The position numbers and the translations under genes were made by a program. The notes under the pieces were generated by a model. That model was not told the DNA's origin. It searched no databases and saw only the letters and a list, made by a program, of their open reading frames with translations. A stretch of 64,000 nt of DNA from F1-60-MAGs149 sp037133755. GTDB taxonomy: Bacteria > Actinomycetota > Thermoleophilia > Gaiellales > F1-60-MAGs149. The stretch spans positions 1 to 64,000 of the forward strand of contig JBAXNN010000001.1 in assembly GCA_037133755.1 (NCBI GenBank), written 5' to 3'. Shown here in pieces: positions 15,975-23,612 of this stretch (its first letter is position 1; each line of letters begins with the position of its first letter).

Positions 15975-16841
15975 TCAGGAGTAATGCTGGTGGCCATGGA
16001 CGTCGAGACCTCTCCCGTTATAGCCAGGACCCATGCAGGTGATCGACGTCGGTGCTTCGTAAATCGAGTTTGCGTAGTTCGACCATTGACCCCGACCGTT
16101 GTAGTTCGAGCAAGATCCCCACTGAGCGTCGCCCGGAGCCCCGGCGTTGTTCGTGCACCAGTCGTTGGTGTACGAGCACCCATTGGCGGAGGCGTAGTCG
16201 TCGATGAAGACGGCGAAGTGCTTCGTGTCCGCGTTGGTAATCGTCTTGAGGATTGTGGAATTCTTGGCCTGGGCGGCGACGAATCCATCGGCTTTCGCGA
16301 GCGCCGCCGCTTCCTGACTGGTCTCCATCGTCATCGTGGCCTGAAGCAGTTGACCGTTGCCGTTCGGGTTGTCCACGATCTTGGTGTTGCTCATCTTCGC
16401 GATCGCTGTCTTCGGCTGGCCTTTACCCGAACCAAAGACAATCGACACGTTGGGCGGATCTGCCGTGAACGAGTCCTTGCCTTCCTTCGTCCAGAGCGAA
16501 GCAAGCGCCTCATAGCTCATCGTTCCCGCATCACGGTTAGGACGATCGGTAAACCACGTAACCCCAGGGATAGCCGCATCAACCGGCACCGACACGTCGT
16601 ACGCCACCTCCGAACCAGCAACCCGCTTGACGGTCGCATCGGTCCCGTAAAACGAGAAGAGATACGCAGGCCCAGGCTTCTCCGCAGCAGCATCCGCCGC
16701 CGCCGTCTCCGCCGCACTCGTCGCCGGTGTCGAAGCCGAGGTCGCCGAGGTCGACGAGCTACCACTCGACCCACAACCAACCACACCAAACGCACCAACC
16801 ACCACAACCACCAACCCCAACACCTTCAAAAACGGCTTCAC
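15975..16841 (-). CDS. Lipoprotein, WFTDRPNRDAG paralogue family with Cys-rich tail (member 3)
   Basis: A 288-residue lipoprotein: lipobox VVGC, Ala/Ser/Thr-rich linker, then the shared domain (YLFSFYGTDATVKRVAGSEV, VTWFTDRPNRDAG, SIVFGSGKGQPKTAIAKMSN, DNPNGNGQLLQATMTMETSQ, ADTKHFAVFIDDY) and a C-terminal extension with four Cys (NGCSYTNDWCTNN, WGSCSNYNGRG, TSITC), ending in a His-rich tip. The only good start is GTG 16841, with a purine-rich RBS (AAGAAGAG) upstream. It sits 105 bp downstream of member 4. The extension could be disulfide-bonded at the surface. Function unknown. Confidence 0.75.
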   Translation of the reverse strand: MKPFLKVLGLVVVVVGAFGVVGCGSSGSSSTSATSASTPATSAAETAAADAAAEKPGPAYLFSFYGTDATVKRVAGSEVAYDVSVPVDAAIPGVTWFTDRPNRDAGTMSYEALASLWTKEGKDSFTADPPNVSIVFGSGKGQPKTAIAKMSNTKIVDNPNGNGQLLQATMTMETSQEAAALAKADGFVAAQAKNSTILKTITNADTKHFAVFIDDYASANGCSYTNDWCTNNAGAPGDAQWGSCSNYNGRGQWSNYANSIYEAPTSITCMGPGYNGRGLDVHGHQHYS

Positions 16842-16946
16842 AACACTCTTCTTTCTACGAATTTTGGTGACCAACAACAACGCACAGGGCGCCAAAGCGC
16901 CTCGTCAATTCACACCCGCTCGATGCGGGATACGTCAACCGAAACA

Positions 16947-17792
16947 TCAATCCCAATTGTCGTCATCGCCGAATCCGACGGATTGACCGGGGTAGTAGTT
17001 AGGACGGAGGCAGGTAATCGCCCCGGGAGCATTGTTGACACCTGCGGGATAGTTCGACCATTTGCCCAGGCCACCCTGGCACGTTCCCCACATGGCGTCG
17101 CCGGGAGCCTTGTAGTGGTTCGTGCACCAGTCGTTGGTGTACACGCACCCGTTCGCGGCCTTGTAATCGTCGATGAAGACGGCGAAGTGCTTCACGTCTG
17201 CGTTGGTAATCGTCTTGAGGAAAGTGGAATTCTTGGCCTGGGCGGCGACGAATCCATCGGTTTTCTCGAGCGCGGCCGCTTGTTGGCTGGTGTCGACCGT
17301 CATCGTGGCCTGGAACAGTTGACCGTTGCCGTTCGGGTTGTCCACGATCTTGACGTTGCTCATCCTCGCGATCGCCGCCTTCGGCTTGCCATGACCCGAG
17401 CCGAAGATGATCGACACGTTTGGCGGATCTGCCGAAAAGCTGTCGGCACCCGGCTTCGTCCACAGCGAAGCAAGCGCACCAAAGCTCATCGTTCCCGCAT
17501 CGCGGTTCGGACGATCGGTAAACCAGATAACTCCGGTGTTCGTCGAATCAACCGGCATCGACACGTCGTACGCCACCTTCGCGCCGGCGACCCGCTTCAC
17601 GGTCGCATTGGTTCCATAGAAGGAATAGAGATACGAAGGCTCGACCTTCTCCGCAGCGGCATCAGCCGCCGCGGATGTCGTGGTGGATGTCGTCGAGGTC
17701 GATGAGTTACCACCAACCCCATAGGCAACAGCGGCAATAACGCCAATCGCCACCAAAACCACCAGACCCAGAACCTTCATATACGGCTTCAA
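16947..17792 (-). CDS. Exported WFTDRPNRDAG-family paralogue lacking the lipobox Cys (member 4)
   Basis: A 281-residue protein closely similar to member 3 over the shared domain (SYLYSFYGTNATVKRVAGAK, VIWFTDRPNRDAG, SIIFGSGHGKPKAAIARMSN) and the Cys-rich tail (NGCVYTNDWCTNH, WGTCQGGLG, GAITCL), ending in an acidic tip. The signal segment reads VLVAIGVIAAVAYGVGGNSS with no Cys, so it cannot be lipidated and is either secreted or held by an uncleaved N-terminal helix. TTG 17792 follows a strong GGAAGGG RBS and aligns with the paralogues. It is the first gene of the member 4-3-2 run. Confidence 0.75.
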   Translation of the reverse strand: MKPYMKVLGLVVLVAIGVIAAVAYGVGGNSSTSTTSTTTSAAADAAAEKVEPSYLYSFYGTNATVKRVAGAKVAYDVSMPVDSTNTGVIWFTDRPNRDAGTMSFGALASLWTKPGADSFSADPPNVSIIFGSGHGKPKAAIARMSNVKIVDNPNGNGQLFQATMTVDTSQQAAALEKTDGFVAAQAKNSTFLKTITNADVKHFAVFIDDYKAANGCVYTNDWCTNHYKAPGDAMWGTCQGGLGKWSNYPAGVNNAPGAITCLRPNYYPGQSVGFGDDDNWD

Positions 17793-18296
17793 AACACCCT
17801 TCCTTCTAAGGATCGTCTGTGACCAACAGCGGCGAACCTGGAGCCGACGAGCGTCATCAACTCCCGAGCCATTCGCCGAACGTCTTTCTTCCAGCAAAAA
17901 ATAGCATATTGATTCAGTATTACCCGAAAATGCCAATGGCAGATTCTCCATTGCTTAACCTGATGCGAGGCCGACGTGATTCAAAGCGTCACCGTCACGG
18001 CCACCCGGGTTGCATGGTGCGTGGCCGTGTCGTGTCAACGGGGAGCGCCCCGGACAGCAACCGTTCGCGCATCAGGAACCCCGTCATGGCAAACACCTCG
18101 AACTGCCTGCCGACTCGCCGGTTCATACCGAAGTACCTCCACTCCCCCGGGATCGTCTCCGCTGCTCCGGCGGGAGCGCAACGAACCCGTCGAGCGCGCT
18201 CGACGCTCCCGGTCCGCAGCACGTGCCGCTGCGGGCTGCGGACCGGGATGAGGCGGCGCCGACCGCTCGTCGGCCGGGGGCCTCGCCGCGGGATGC
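17793..18296. other. 504-bp intergenic region upstream of the paralogue cluster
   Basis: 17815-17865 holds a decayed copy of the substrate-binding-protein tail (VGSRFAAVGHRRSL on the minus strand). 17880-17960 is AT-rich and the likely promoter of the member 4-3-2 run. 18189-18204 is a 16-bp palindrome (GTCGAGCGCGCTCGAC). An open frame on the minus strand (17995-18222, 75 codons) has no recognisable family and no clear RBS and is not called. A terminator follows at 18208-18247. Confidence 0.6.
18208..18247 (-). terminator. Hairpin terminator of the DUF1330 gene
   Basis: Perfect 12-bp stem CCCGGTCCGCAG (18208-18219) with its complement at 18236-18247 and a 16-nt loop, beginning about 50 bp downstream of the DUF1330 stop. 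No clear U-tract. Confidence 0.6.
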
Positions 18297-18608
18297 TCAG
18301 CGCGCTTCGACGAAGACCAAGCTGCCGGAGTCGGTCAGCTCATCGAGCCGCAGCGCCCTGTACGGCGCGTAGTCGTCGGAGGCGTACCAGGCCTCGGCGA
18401 CCTCCATGCTCGGGAAGCGAAGCACGGCGGCCCAGTTGCCGCTGAAGTCGCCCTCCTTCGTGGCGGGCGTGGCCGAGCCGGCGATCATCTCGACCCCCCA
18501 CTTCTCGAGGATCGGGAAGACATGCTGCGCGTAGCGCTCCATGAACTCGTCGAAGTCCTTGATGTTGATCTGGACCATGCCGTAGACCGGTGTCGCCTCG
18601 TCGCTCAT
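18297..18608 (-). CDS. DUF1330 family protein
   Basis: A 103-residue ferredoxin-like-fold (dimeric alpha/beta barrel) protein with DUF1330 hallmarks: YGMVQINIKDFDEFMERYAQ, VFPILEKWGVEMIAG, and RFPSMEVAEAWYASDDYAPY followed by R. Biochemical role unknown. Its promoter region holds two TTGC-N5-GCAA sites 27 bp apart, the same arrangement as in front of the SDR-HxlR operon, so it is a probable target of the HxlR regulator encoded at 18713. Confidence 0.85.
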   Translation of the reverse strand: MSDEATPVYGMVQINIKDFDEFMERYAQHVFPILEKWGVEMIAGSATPATKEGDFSGNWAAVLRFPSMEVAEAWYASDDYAPYRALRLDELTDSGSLVFVEAR

Positions 18609-18639
18609 GCTCGATCGCTCCTCGCTCGGTGATTTTCAC

Positions 18640-18679
18640 TTGCGAAATGCAATCTAGATGAATGACTTGCAAAATGCAA
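18640..18679. promoter_or_regulatory. Paired HxlR-type operators upstream of the DUF1330 gene
   Basis: TTGCGAAATGCAA (18640-18652) and TTGCAAAATGCAA (18667-18679), both dyads TTGC-N5-GCAA, start 27 bp apart, 32 bp and more upstream of the ATG. Identical spacing recurs at 20111-20150. Confidence 0.7.
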
Positions 18680-18712
18680 CTCAGCGAGCCGGCCCGCCGT
18701 CGCCAATCCGCG

Positions 18713-19150
18713 TCAGACGCTCTCGACCATCTCCGGGTAGTACTGCTTGAGATGCTTCTGCGCCCAGCGGCCCAGCTCCTCGAGCGCCGGTCGCAGATCC
18801 CGGCCGCTTGGCGTGAGGCGATACGCGTTGTTGCGCGCCGCTCCCGCCGGATTCGTGCGCTCGATCACGCCGAGAGACGTGAGGAGTCGGAGCCTGTCCG
18901 CGAGGATGTTGGTCGAGATGCGCTCAGGCGACCCGAGGAATTCCGAGTAGGTGCGCGTCTCATACGAGATCAGATCGCGGACGATCAGCAGCGTCCACTT
19001 GTCGCCGAGCACGTCGAGACAGGCCGCGATCGAGCACTTGGAGCGCCAATCGATTGCTTGCGTCTCGGATTCCAGGTCCGTGCCAACTCCTACTGCGAGA
19101 TCGAAGCGGCCATCTCTCTGATCGAGTCCTCGATCGGAGTAGGCTGCCAC
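18713..19150 (-). CDS. HxlR-family winged-helix transcriptional regulator
   Basis: A 145-residue regulator with the HxlR core: CSIAACLDVLGDKWTLLIVRDL, YSEFLGSPERISTNILADRLRLLTSLGVI and YRLTPSGRDLRPALEELGRWAQKHL. The Cys at the N-terminal edge of the domain is the position used for redox or electrophile sensing in some HxlR members. The ATG at 19150 gives a 61-nt same-strand overlap with the 3' end of the SDR gene; no internal start is convincing, so the N terminus (first ~30 residues) is uncertain. Co-transcribed with the SDR gene and probably autoregulated through the sites at 20111-20150. Confidence 0.85.
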   Translation of the reverse strand: MAAYSDRGLDQRDGRFDLAVGVGTDLESETQAIDWRSKCSIAACLDVLGDKWTLLIVRDLISYETRTYSEFLGSPERISTNILADRLRLLTSLGVIERTNPAGAARNNAYRLTPSGRDLRPALEELGRWAQKHLKQYYPEMVESV

Positions 19151-20076
19151 CCAAGTATGTCGAATGTCGGCTGGTTTTCATAGGAGGCCTTCCGGCCGAG
19201 GAACGGGATCATGCCCCGAGCCTGGCGATCAAACAGGCTCATCAGCCTGATCATCGCGTTCGGCGCCCTGCGGGACGGGGCCTTCGCGTATCCCGCGTCG
19301 CGAAGCACCTGAGCGAAGTGCTGCATCTCGACCGGCTCGGCCGTCGCCGCGATGAAGCGCCGGCCCGCGGCGCCCACGGTGGTCATGGCGGCGACGTGCA
19401 GGCGGGCGACGTCGCGGACATCGACCATGCCCATCGCGATGTCGGGAACCATCGGCATCTTGCCGTCGATCATGTTGCGCATGAACGTCAGGCTCTCGCC
19501 GCGGACCTCGGCGCCCACGGGCGGGCCGTACACCGCTCCCGGGTTGATCACCACGAGTTCCGTCGCACCGCCGGCGATCGCGTCCCACGCGGCCCGCTCG
19601 GCCAAGGTCTTGCTCTTGGCGTACGCGCCGATGTCGCTGCCGGTGTCCGACCACGCGTCAGATCCGTAGCGGCCGGTCGGCTTGCCGGCGATCATCGCGA
19701 AGGTGGACGACGTGAGCACCACGCGCTTGACCCCCGCCCTCCGGGCGGCCTCGATCACGCGGCGGGTGCCCTCGACCGCGGGCTCGATGATCGCGCTCTC
19801 GTCCTTCGGCTCGGCGAAGACGAACGGCGACGCCACGTGCATGACGTACGCGCATCCGTGCATCGCGTCGTCCCAGCCCGTGTCCGCAAGGAGGTCGACC
19901 TCCACGAACGTCAGCCTCTCGACCGGGGCGACAGCGGCGATCGCCGCCCTCGTGGCCTCTGACCTGGATCGCGAACGGACGGTTCCGACGACCTCGAAGC
20001 CCCGGTTGAGCAGCTCGGCGGCGCAATGCTGCCCGATGTAGCCGCTGATTCCTGTGACGAGAACACGCTCGGCCAT
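19090..20076 (-). CDS. Extended SDR (dihydroflavonol-4-reductase-like NAD(P) oxidoreductase)
   Basis: A 328-residue enzyme with the extended-SDR nucleotide loop GISGYIGQH (residues 9-17), the VMHVASPF segment, VVLTSS, catalytic YAKSK (Tyr at ~161) and NPGAVYGPP. This matches the aldehyde/ketone-reducing DFR-like branch. It is first in an operon with an HxlR regulator, an arrangement common for reductases induced by reactive carbonyls; that role is inference. Two TTGC-N5-GCAA sites overlap its promoter region. Confidence 0.88.
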   Translation of the reverse strand: MAERVLVTGISGYIGQHCAAELLNRGFEVVGTVRSRSRSEATRAAIAAVAPVERLTFVEVDLLADTGWDDAMHGCAYVMHVASPFVFAEPKDESAIIEPAVEGTRRVIEAARRAGVKRVVLTSSTFAMIAGKPTGRYGSDAWSDTGSDIGAYAKSKTLAERAAWDAIAGGATELVVINPGAVYGPPVGAEVRGESLTFMRNMIDGKMPMVPDIAMGMVDVRDVARLHVAAMTTVGAAGRRFIAATAEPVEMQHFAQVLRDAGYAKAPSRRAPNAMIRLMSLFDRQARGMIPFLGRKASYENQPTFDILGWQPTPIEDSIREMAASISQ

Positions 20077-20110
20077 GTGCCTGAGCTCCTTGGATTCGCT
20101 GGACGTTCGC

Positions 20111-20150
20111 TTGCGATTTGCAATGTATCCTAGTCACTTGTGATTTGCAA
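20111..20150. promoter_or_regulatory. Paired HxlR-type operators upstream of the SDR-HxlR operon
   Basis: TTGCGATTTGCAA (20111-20123) and TTGTGATTTGCAA (20138-20150; extended symmetry ACTT...AAGT), starts 27 bp apart, flanking an AT-rich TATCCTAG core. The region lies between the SDR gene and the divergent CoA-transferase genes, so it could influence both. Confidence 0.72.
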
Positions 20151-20221
20151 GTGAGATCAGCTCGCACCAGCGGCCGCTTTTCAGACCCCCGGAAATGTCT
20201 CGCGCCCTCAGCCGGAGTGCG

Positions 20222-20923
20222 ATGATCCCCGCCATGGCGGCGACCCGCACCACTGCGATCGAGGCGATTGCCGAGATTCCCGACGGCGCGACGCTCATGG
20301 TCGGTGGCTTCGGCCTCGTCGGCGCGCCGCTGACGCTGATCGACGCGCTCGTCGAGCACTCCACGGCGACGGACCTGACGATCATCTCGAACAACACGGG
20401 CGAAGCCGGGCGTGGGCTCGGGCTGCTGCTACGCCAGGGCCGCATCAAGAAGGCGATCGCGTCGTTCTTCACATCGAACCCCGAGGCGGTCGAGGCCGCG
20501 ATGAGCGGGGCGATCGAGTACGAGCTGCTGCCGCAGGGCACCCTCGCCGAGGCGATCCGCGCCGGCGGTGCGGGCATCGGTGGCTTCTACACGCCGGTCG
20601 GTGCGCGCACCGAACTCGCCAAGGGGCATGAGGAGCGCGTCATCGATGGCGTGCCGCACATCCTGCAGTCGCCGCTGCACGCCGACGTGAGCCTGGTCTA
20701 CGCGACGTGGGGCGACGAGCTCGGCAACCTCCGTTATCGCCGCACCGCCCAGAACTTCAACCCCGCGATGGCGAGCGCCGGCGTGCTCACGATCGCCGAG
20801 GTCGCGGAGATTCGACCCGTCGACGGCTTCGCACCCGAGGACGTCCACACACCACATCTCTACGTGAATCGCCTCGTGCAAAGCACGCTCTCGCTGGCCG
20901 ACGTGCAGGGGGCCGGCGCATGA
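20222..20923 (+). CDS. 3-oxoacid CoA-transferase, subunit A
   Basis: A 233-residue family I CoA-transferase alpha subunit: DGATLMVGGFGLVGAPLTLIDAL (CoA-binding region), LTIISNNTGEAGRGLGLLL, IASFFTSNPEA, YELLPQGTLAEAIRAGGAGIGGFYTP. It is half of an SCOT/PcaIJ-type enzyme moving CoA between succinyl-CoA and a 3-oxoacid; acetoacetate or 3-oxoadipate cannot be told apart here. Three in-frame ATGs exist (20195, 20222, 20234); 20222 has GGAG 4 nt upstream. The stop overlaps subunit B as ATGA. Confidence 0.9.
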   Translation: MIPAMAATRTTAIEAIAEIPDGATLMVGGFGLVGAPLTLIDALVEHSTATDLTIISNNTGEAGRGLGLLLRQGRIKKAIASFFTSNPEAVEAAMSGAIEYELLPQGTLAEAIRAGGAGIGGFYTPVGARTELAKGHEERVIDGVPHILQSPLHADVSLVYATWGDELGNLRYRRTAQNFNPAMASAGVLTIAEVAEIRPVDGFAPEDVHTPHLYVNRLVQSTLSLADVQGAGA

Positions 20924-21558
20924 CCGACGCCCGCGACGTGATCGCCGCCCGCGCGGCGCACGAGCTGCACTCCGGCGAGGTTGTGAACCTCGGCATCGGC
21001 ATCCCCAACCGCATCCCCGGCTTCCTCGATCCCGCCGTCGAGATCTTCCTGCACACGGAGAACGGCCTACTCGGCGTCGGGCCCCGCCCCGCCGAGGGCG
21101 AGGTCGATCTCGAGCTGATTGACGCGGGCAAGAAGCCCGTCACGCTGATGCCCGGCGCTGCCGCCTTCGACTCGGCGTCGTCGTTCGCGATGATCCGCGG
21201 CGGCCACGTGGACACCGTCGTGCTCGGCGCGCTCGAGGTGTCAGAGACCGGCGACATCGCCAACTGGATGGTCCCCGGCGGCAAGACGCTCGGCGTCGGC
21301 GGCGCCATGGATCTCGTGACGGGCGCCAAACGCGTAATCGTGACGATGACCGCCACCTCGCCCGACGGCGCGCCGAAGCTGGTGCCCGCCTGCACCCTCC
21401 CCCTCACCGCTGTCGGTGTCGTGAAGGTCGTGATCACCGAGCACGCGGTGTTCCGTCTCGTCGATGGCGAGCTCGTGCTGACGGAGCTGCTCGACGGTGC
21501 GACCGAGGAGATGGTCGCCGCCGAGACGAGCGCGCGCTACCGCGTCTCGCTGGGCTAG
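20920..21558 (+). CDS. 3-oxoacid CoA-transferase, subunit B
   Basis: A 212-residue beta subunit carrying the catalytic glutamate in EIFLHTENGLLGVGP (Glu47), which forms the glutamyl-CoA thioester. Other blocks are VVNLGIGIPNRIPGFL, ALEVSETGDIANWMVPG and GAMDLVTGAKRVIVTM. It starts at ATG 20920, overlapping the subunit A stop, so the two are translationally coupled. Its TAG stop shares CTAG (21555-21558) with the stop of the convergent PIN toxin. Confidence 0.93.
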   Translation: MTDARDVIAARAAHELHSGEVVNLGIGIPNRIPGFLDPAVEIFLHTENGLLGVGPRPAEGEVDLELIDAGKKPVTLMPGAAAFDSASSFAMIRGGHVDTVVLGALEVSETGDIANWMVPGGKTLGVGGAMDLVTGAKRVIVTMTATSPDGAPKLVPACTLPLTAVGVVKVVITEHAVFRLVDGELVLTELLDGATEEMVAAETSARYRVSLG

Positions 21559-21962
21559 ACGCCCGGCGAAACCGTGCGCAGGCCGGCCAGGCGCGCGGCC
21601 TCGGCCTGACGCTCGTCGTAGGTGACGAAGACGTCGACGTCGCCCAGCCCGACGGCGGTAGCGATGTGGATGGCATCGAGGGTCCGAAGGCTCATTCCCT
21701 CGATAACTCCCGCACGGACGATCGTCGCCGTCTGCATCATGATCAGTACGACGTCGGCCATCACCGACATCGCGGCCTCGATTGCATCCCCCATCACCTG
21801 AGCCGTACCGGCGTACTGGCGTGACACCGAACGCAGTACTTCAGCCGCCACGACCTCAGACGAAACCGCATCGCAGCCGCGGAGAAACTCGCAGGCATCG
21901 GGACTGAACTTTTCTCGTCGAACGAGCTTCACAAGCGTCGATGCATCAACGTATGCGATCAC
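21555..21962 (-). CDS. vapC: VapC-type PIN toxin
   Basis: A 135-residue PIN ribonuclease: MIAYVDASTLVKLVRREKFS (Asp6), VVAAEVLRSVSRQ (conserved Glu), MSLRTLDAIHIATAVGLG and VDVFVTYDERQAEAARLAGL with the remaining acidic residues. ATG 21962 overlaps the stop of the Phd-type antitoxin upstream, giving a standard antitoxin-then-toxin operon. Confidence 0.9.
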   Translation of the reverse strand: MIAYVDASTLVKLVRREKFSPDACEFLRGCDAVSSEVVAAEVLRSVSRQYAGTAQVMGDAIEAAMSVMADVVLIMMQTATIVRAGVIEGMSLRTLDAIHIATAVGLGDVDVFVTYDERQAEAARLAGLRTVSPGV

Positions 21963-22237
21963 CAGATTTCCTCTGCCCTCTGTGCAAGGAGCGCATCGGT
22001 GAGCGCGTTCGGCGGTCCGGGAAGGTCGAGCGGCTCGAAACTCCCGAATGGACGCTTCGGCGGTATCGCCTTGCCTTCCGCAATGAGGCGGTCGATTGAC
22101 GTCATCGACGACGCAGGAGGGCCGAGTATCGCGACCGGCCGGTTGTGATCCGTCACCGTGAAGCGCTCGCCCTCCGCGACACGGCGGAGGTACGTGCTGA
22201 GGTTTCGGCGCAGTTCGGCGATTCCGACTTTTTCCAT
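21959..22237 (-). CDS. Phd/YefM-family antitoxin
   Basis: A 92-residue protein: MEKVGIAELRRNLSTYLRRVAEGERFTVTDHNRPVAIL is the canonical Phd/YefM DNA-binding/dimer domain, followed by an extended acidic C terminus that neutralises the toxin. I choose ATG 22237, the family-typical start; ATG 22246 adds three residues and the open frame goes further. A 6-bp inverted repeat (ATAATG...CATTAT, 22236-22260) overlaps the start region and is a likely operator. Confidence 0.87.
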   Translation of the reverse strand: MEKVGIAELRRNLSTYLRRVAEGERFTVTDHNRPVAILGPPASSMTSIDRLIAEGKAIPPKRPFGSFEPLDLPGPPNALTDALLAQRAEEIW

Positions 22238-22260
22238 AATGTACATAGTTATAGCATTAT
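22236..22260. promoter_or_regulatory. Putative Phd operator
   Basis: AT-rich inverted repeat ATAATG-N13-CATTAT straddling the antitoxin start region. Phd/YefM proteins bind AT-rich palindromes at their own promoter; the assignment is positional. Confidence 0.5.
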
Positions 22261-22492
22261 TTGTAAAATTCTGTACGGCTCTGCTCGGCGCTGTGGACAT
22301 GTCAGTGAACGTACCCAAATGGGTGTGACACATGACGCGCGAAGCACCACCGAATACGCGCAGAGTCCGCCGCCACCGAGGCGAACGAGAGCGTTCCTCA
22401 GCCGCTGTGGGTCATTGGTTCGACGGACTCGCCGGACCTCAGCACCACGCCGAACCCGGGCATAGAACGCAGAAATGGCTGCGATCGGTTCC

Positions 22493-22870
22493 TTAGACCT
22501 GCTCGGCGAACTCCACGAGATTGCCGTCGGGGTCGCGCACGTAAACCGACCGCAACGACCCGACCGCTCCGGTGCGCTCGACCGGGCCCTCCTCGATCGC
22601 GATGCCAACGTCGCAGAGGTGCTCGACGACGGCCTCGATCGGTCCATAGACGAGCAGGCAGAGGTCGGCCGTGCCCGGCAGCGGCGTAGCGGCGTGCGGC
22701 CGGAACTCCGCCCCGGCCTGGTGCAGATTGATCTTCTGGTCGCCGAAGCGCAGCGCAAGACGCCCTTCACCGAACTCCTCGCGCGTCATGCCGACGCGTT
22801 CGTAGAAGGCGACGGTCGCCTCGGGGTCGGCGCAGGTCAGGACGATGTGGTCGAGCGAGCGGATGCGCAT
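22493..22870 (-). CDS. VOC-family (glyoxalase/bleomycin-resistance-fold) protein
   Basis: A 125-residue single-domain vicinal-oxygen-chelate protein: LDHIVLTCADPEATVAFYERVGM supplies the first metal-site His, FGDQKINLHQAG the second candidate, and VYVRDPDGNLVEFAEQV the terminal Glu. This closely resembles the small 'VOC family virulence protein' subgroup. The substrate is not deducible. No operon partner: the upstream GAP-family gene is separated by 34 bp on the same strand and could be co-transcribed. 22261-22492 holds nothing I can support. Confidence 0.87.
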   Translation of the reverse strand: MRIRSLDHIVLTCADPEATVAFYERVGMTREEFGEGRLALRFGDQKINLHQAGAEFRPHAATPLPGTADLCLLVYGPIEAVVEHLCDVGIAIEEGPVERTGAVGSLRSVYVRDPDGNLVEFAEQV

Positions 22871-22904
22871 AGACGGATCATGGCGCGCCGCGATGACGCA
22901 GCCC

Positions 22905-23570
22905 TCAGTGCCCGAACGCCGACAGCAGATCCTGCGTGCCCAGCACGAGCATCATCACGCCGAGGATGTAGCGCCCATTGATCGTTGTCCAATGGCCCAG
23001 CCGCTCGAGCTTCTCGCGCGCGCCGTCACCACCGAGCACGGCAGCGCCGAAGGGGATCAGCGCCGGCAGCGCCGTGATCAGAATCGAGATCACGAGCACG
23101 ACCACGTTGTCCTGGATCGGCATGCCCGCGGCGGACAGGCGATGCACGATCGCGACGATCACGACGAACGACGCCGAGAACCACATCATGATCATCCCGA
23201 CGATGAAGAACGCGATCGTCGGAATGCGCGGACTGTCGATCTTCTGCAGGATCTTCTTCTGCGATTCGGGGCTCGGCGCCTTGAAGAAGAAGAACGCGGC
23301 CGTGATGAAGAGAAACGCTGCGATCACGAGTTGGCCGGCCTCCGACGACAGCAGGCCCTTATGCCCCGATTCGCCTGCGAGATCGAGGCGCAGCGCGATG
23401 TAGACGGCCGCGAAGAACAGCGTCGTCATCGTGATGATGCCCAGTGTGTAGAGCCCACAGCGGAGCAGCGGACTGCGACCCCCCAGGAGCACCAGAGCGC
23501 CCAGGAGCGCCAGCGGGCTGATCGCCCCGGCCATCGCCAGCGGCACCGTCTCTGCGAGCACATCCCACAT
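22905..23570 (-). CDS. GAP/Sap-family membrane protein (second copy)
   Basis: A 221-residue polytopic membrane protein with the same opening as the gene at 2659-3321 (VPLAMAGAISPLALLGALVLLGGRSP). About six hydrophobic helices and a charged cytoplasmic loop (FKAPSPESQKKILQKIDS) are visible. Paralogue of the GAP protein; role unknown, possibly linked to export or localisation of lipids or other envelope components. ATG 23570. Confidence 0.8.
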   Translation of the reverse strand: MWDVLAETVPLAMAGAISPLALLGALVLLGGRSPLLRCGLYTLGIITMTTLFFAAVYIALRLDLAGESGHKGLLSSEAGQLVIAAFLFITAAFFFFKAPSPESQKKILQKIDSPRIPTIAFFIVGMIMMWFSASFVVIVAIVHRLSAAGMPIQDNVVVLVISILITALPALIPFGAAVLGGDGAREKLERLGHWTTINGRYILGVMMLVLGTQDLLSAFGH

Positions 23571-23612
23571 CGTCAGTCGCCACTGCTCACCGACCGAGGA
23601 TACCCGTCCGGA

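Noticed and set aside
17995..18222. 75-codon open frame on the minus strand
   Set aside because: Some stretches look protein-like (FGMNRRVGRQFEVFAMTGFL) but there is no clear RBS or family and the region contains palindromes; noted only in the intergenic entry.
17819..18445. 208-codon plus-strand open frame overlapping the DUF1330 gene
   Set aside because: Arg/Ser-rich shadow; the DUF1330 reading on the other strand is a recognisable family.
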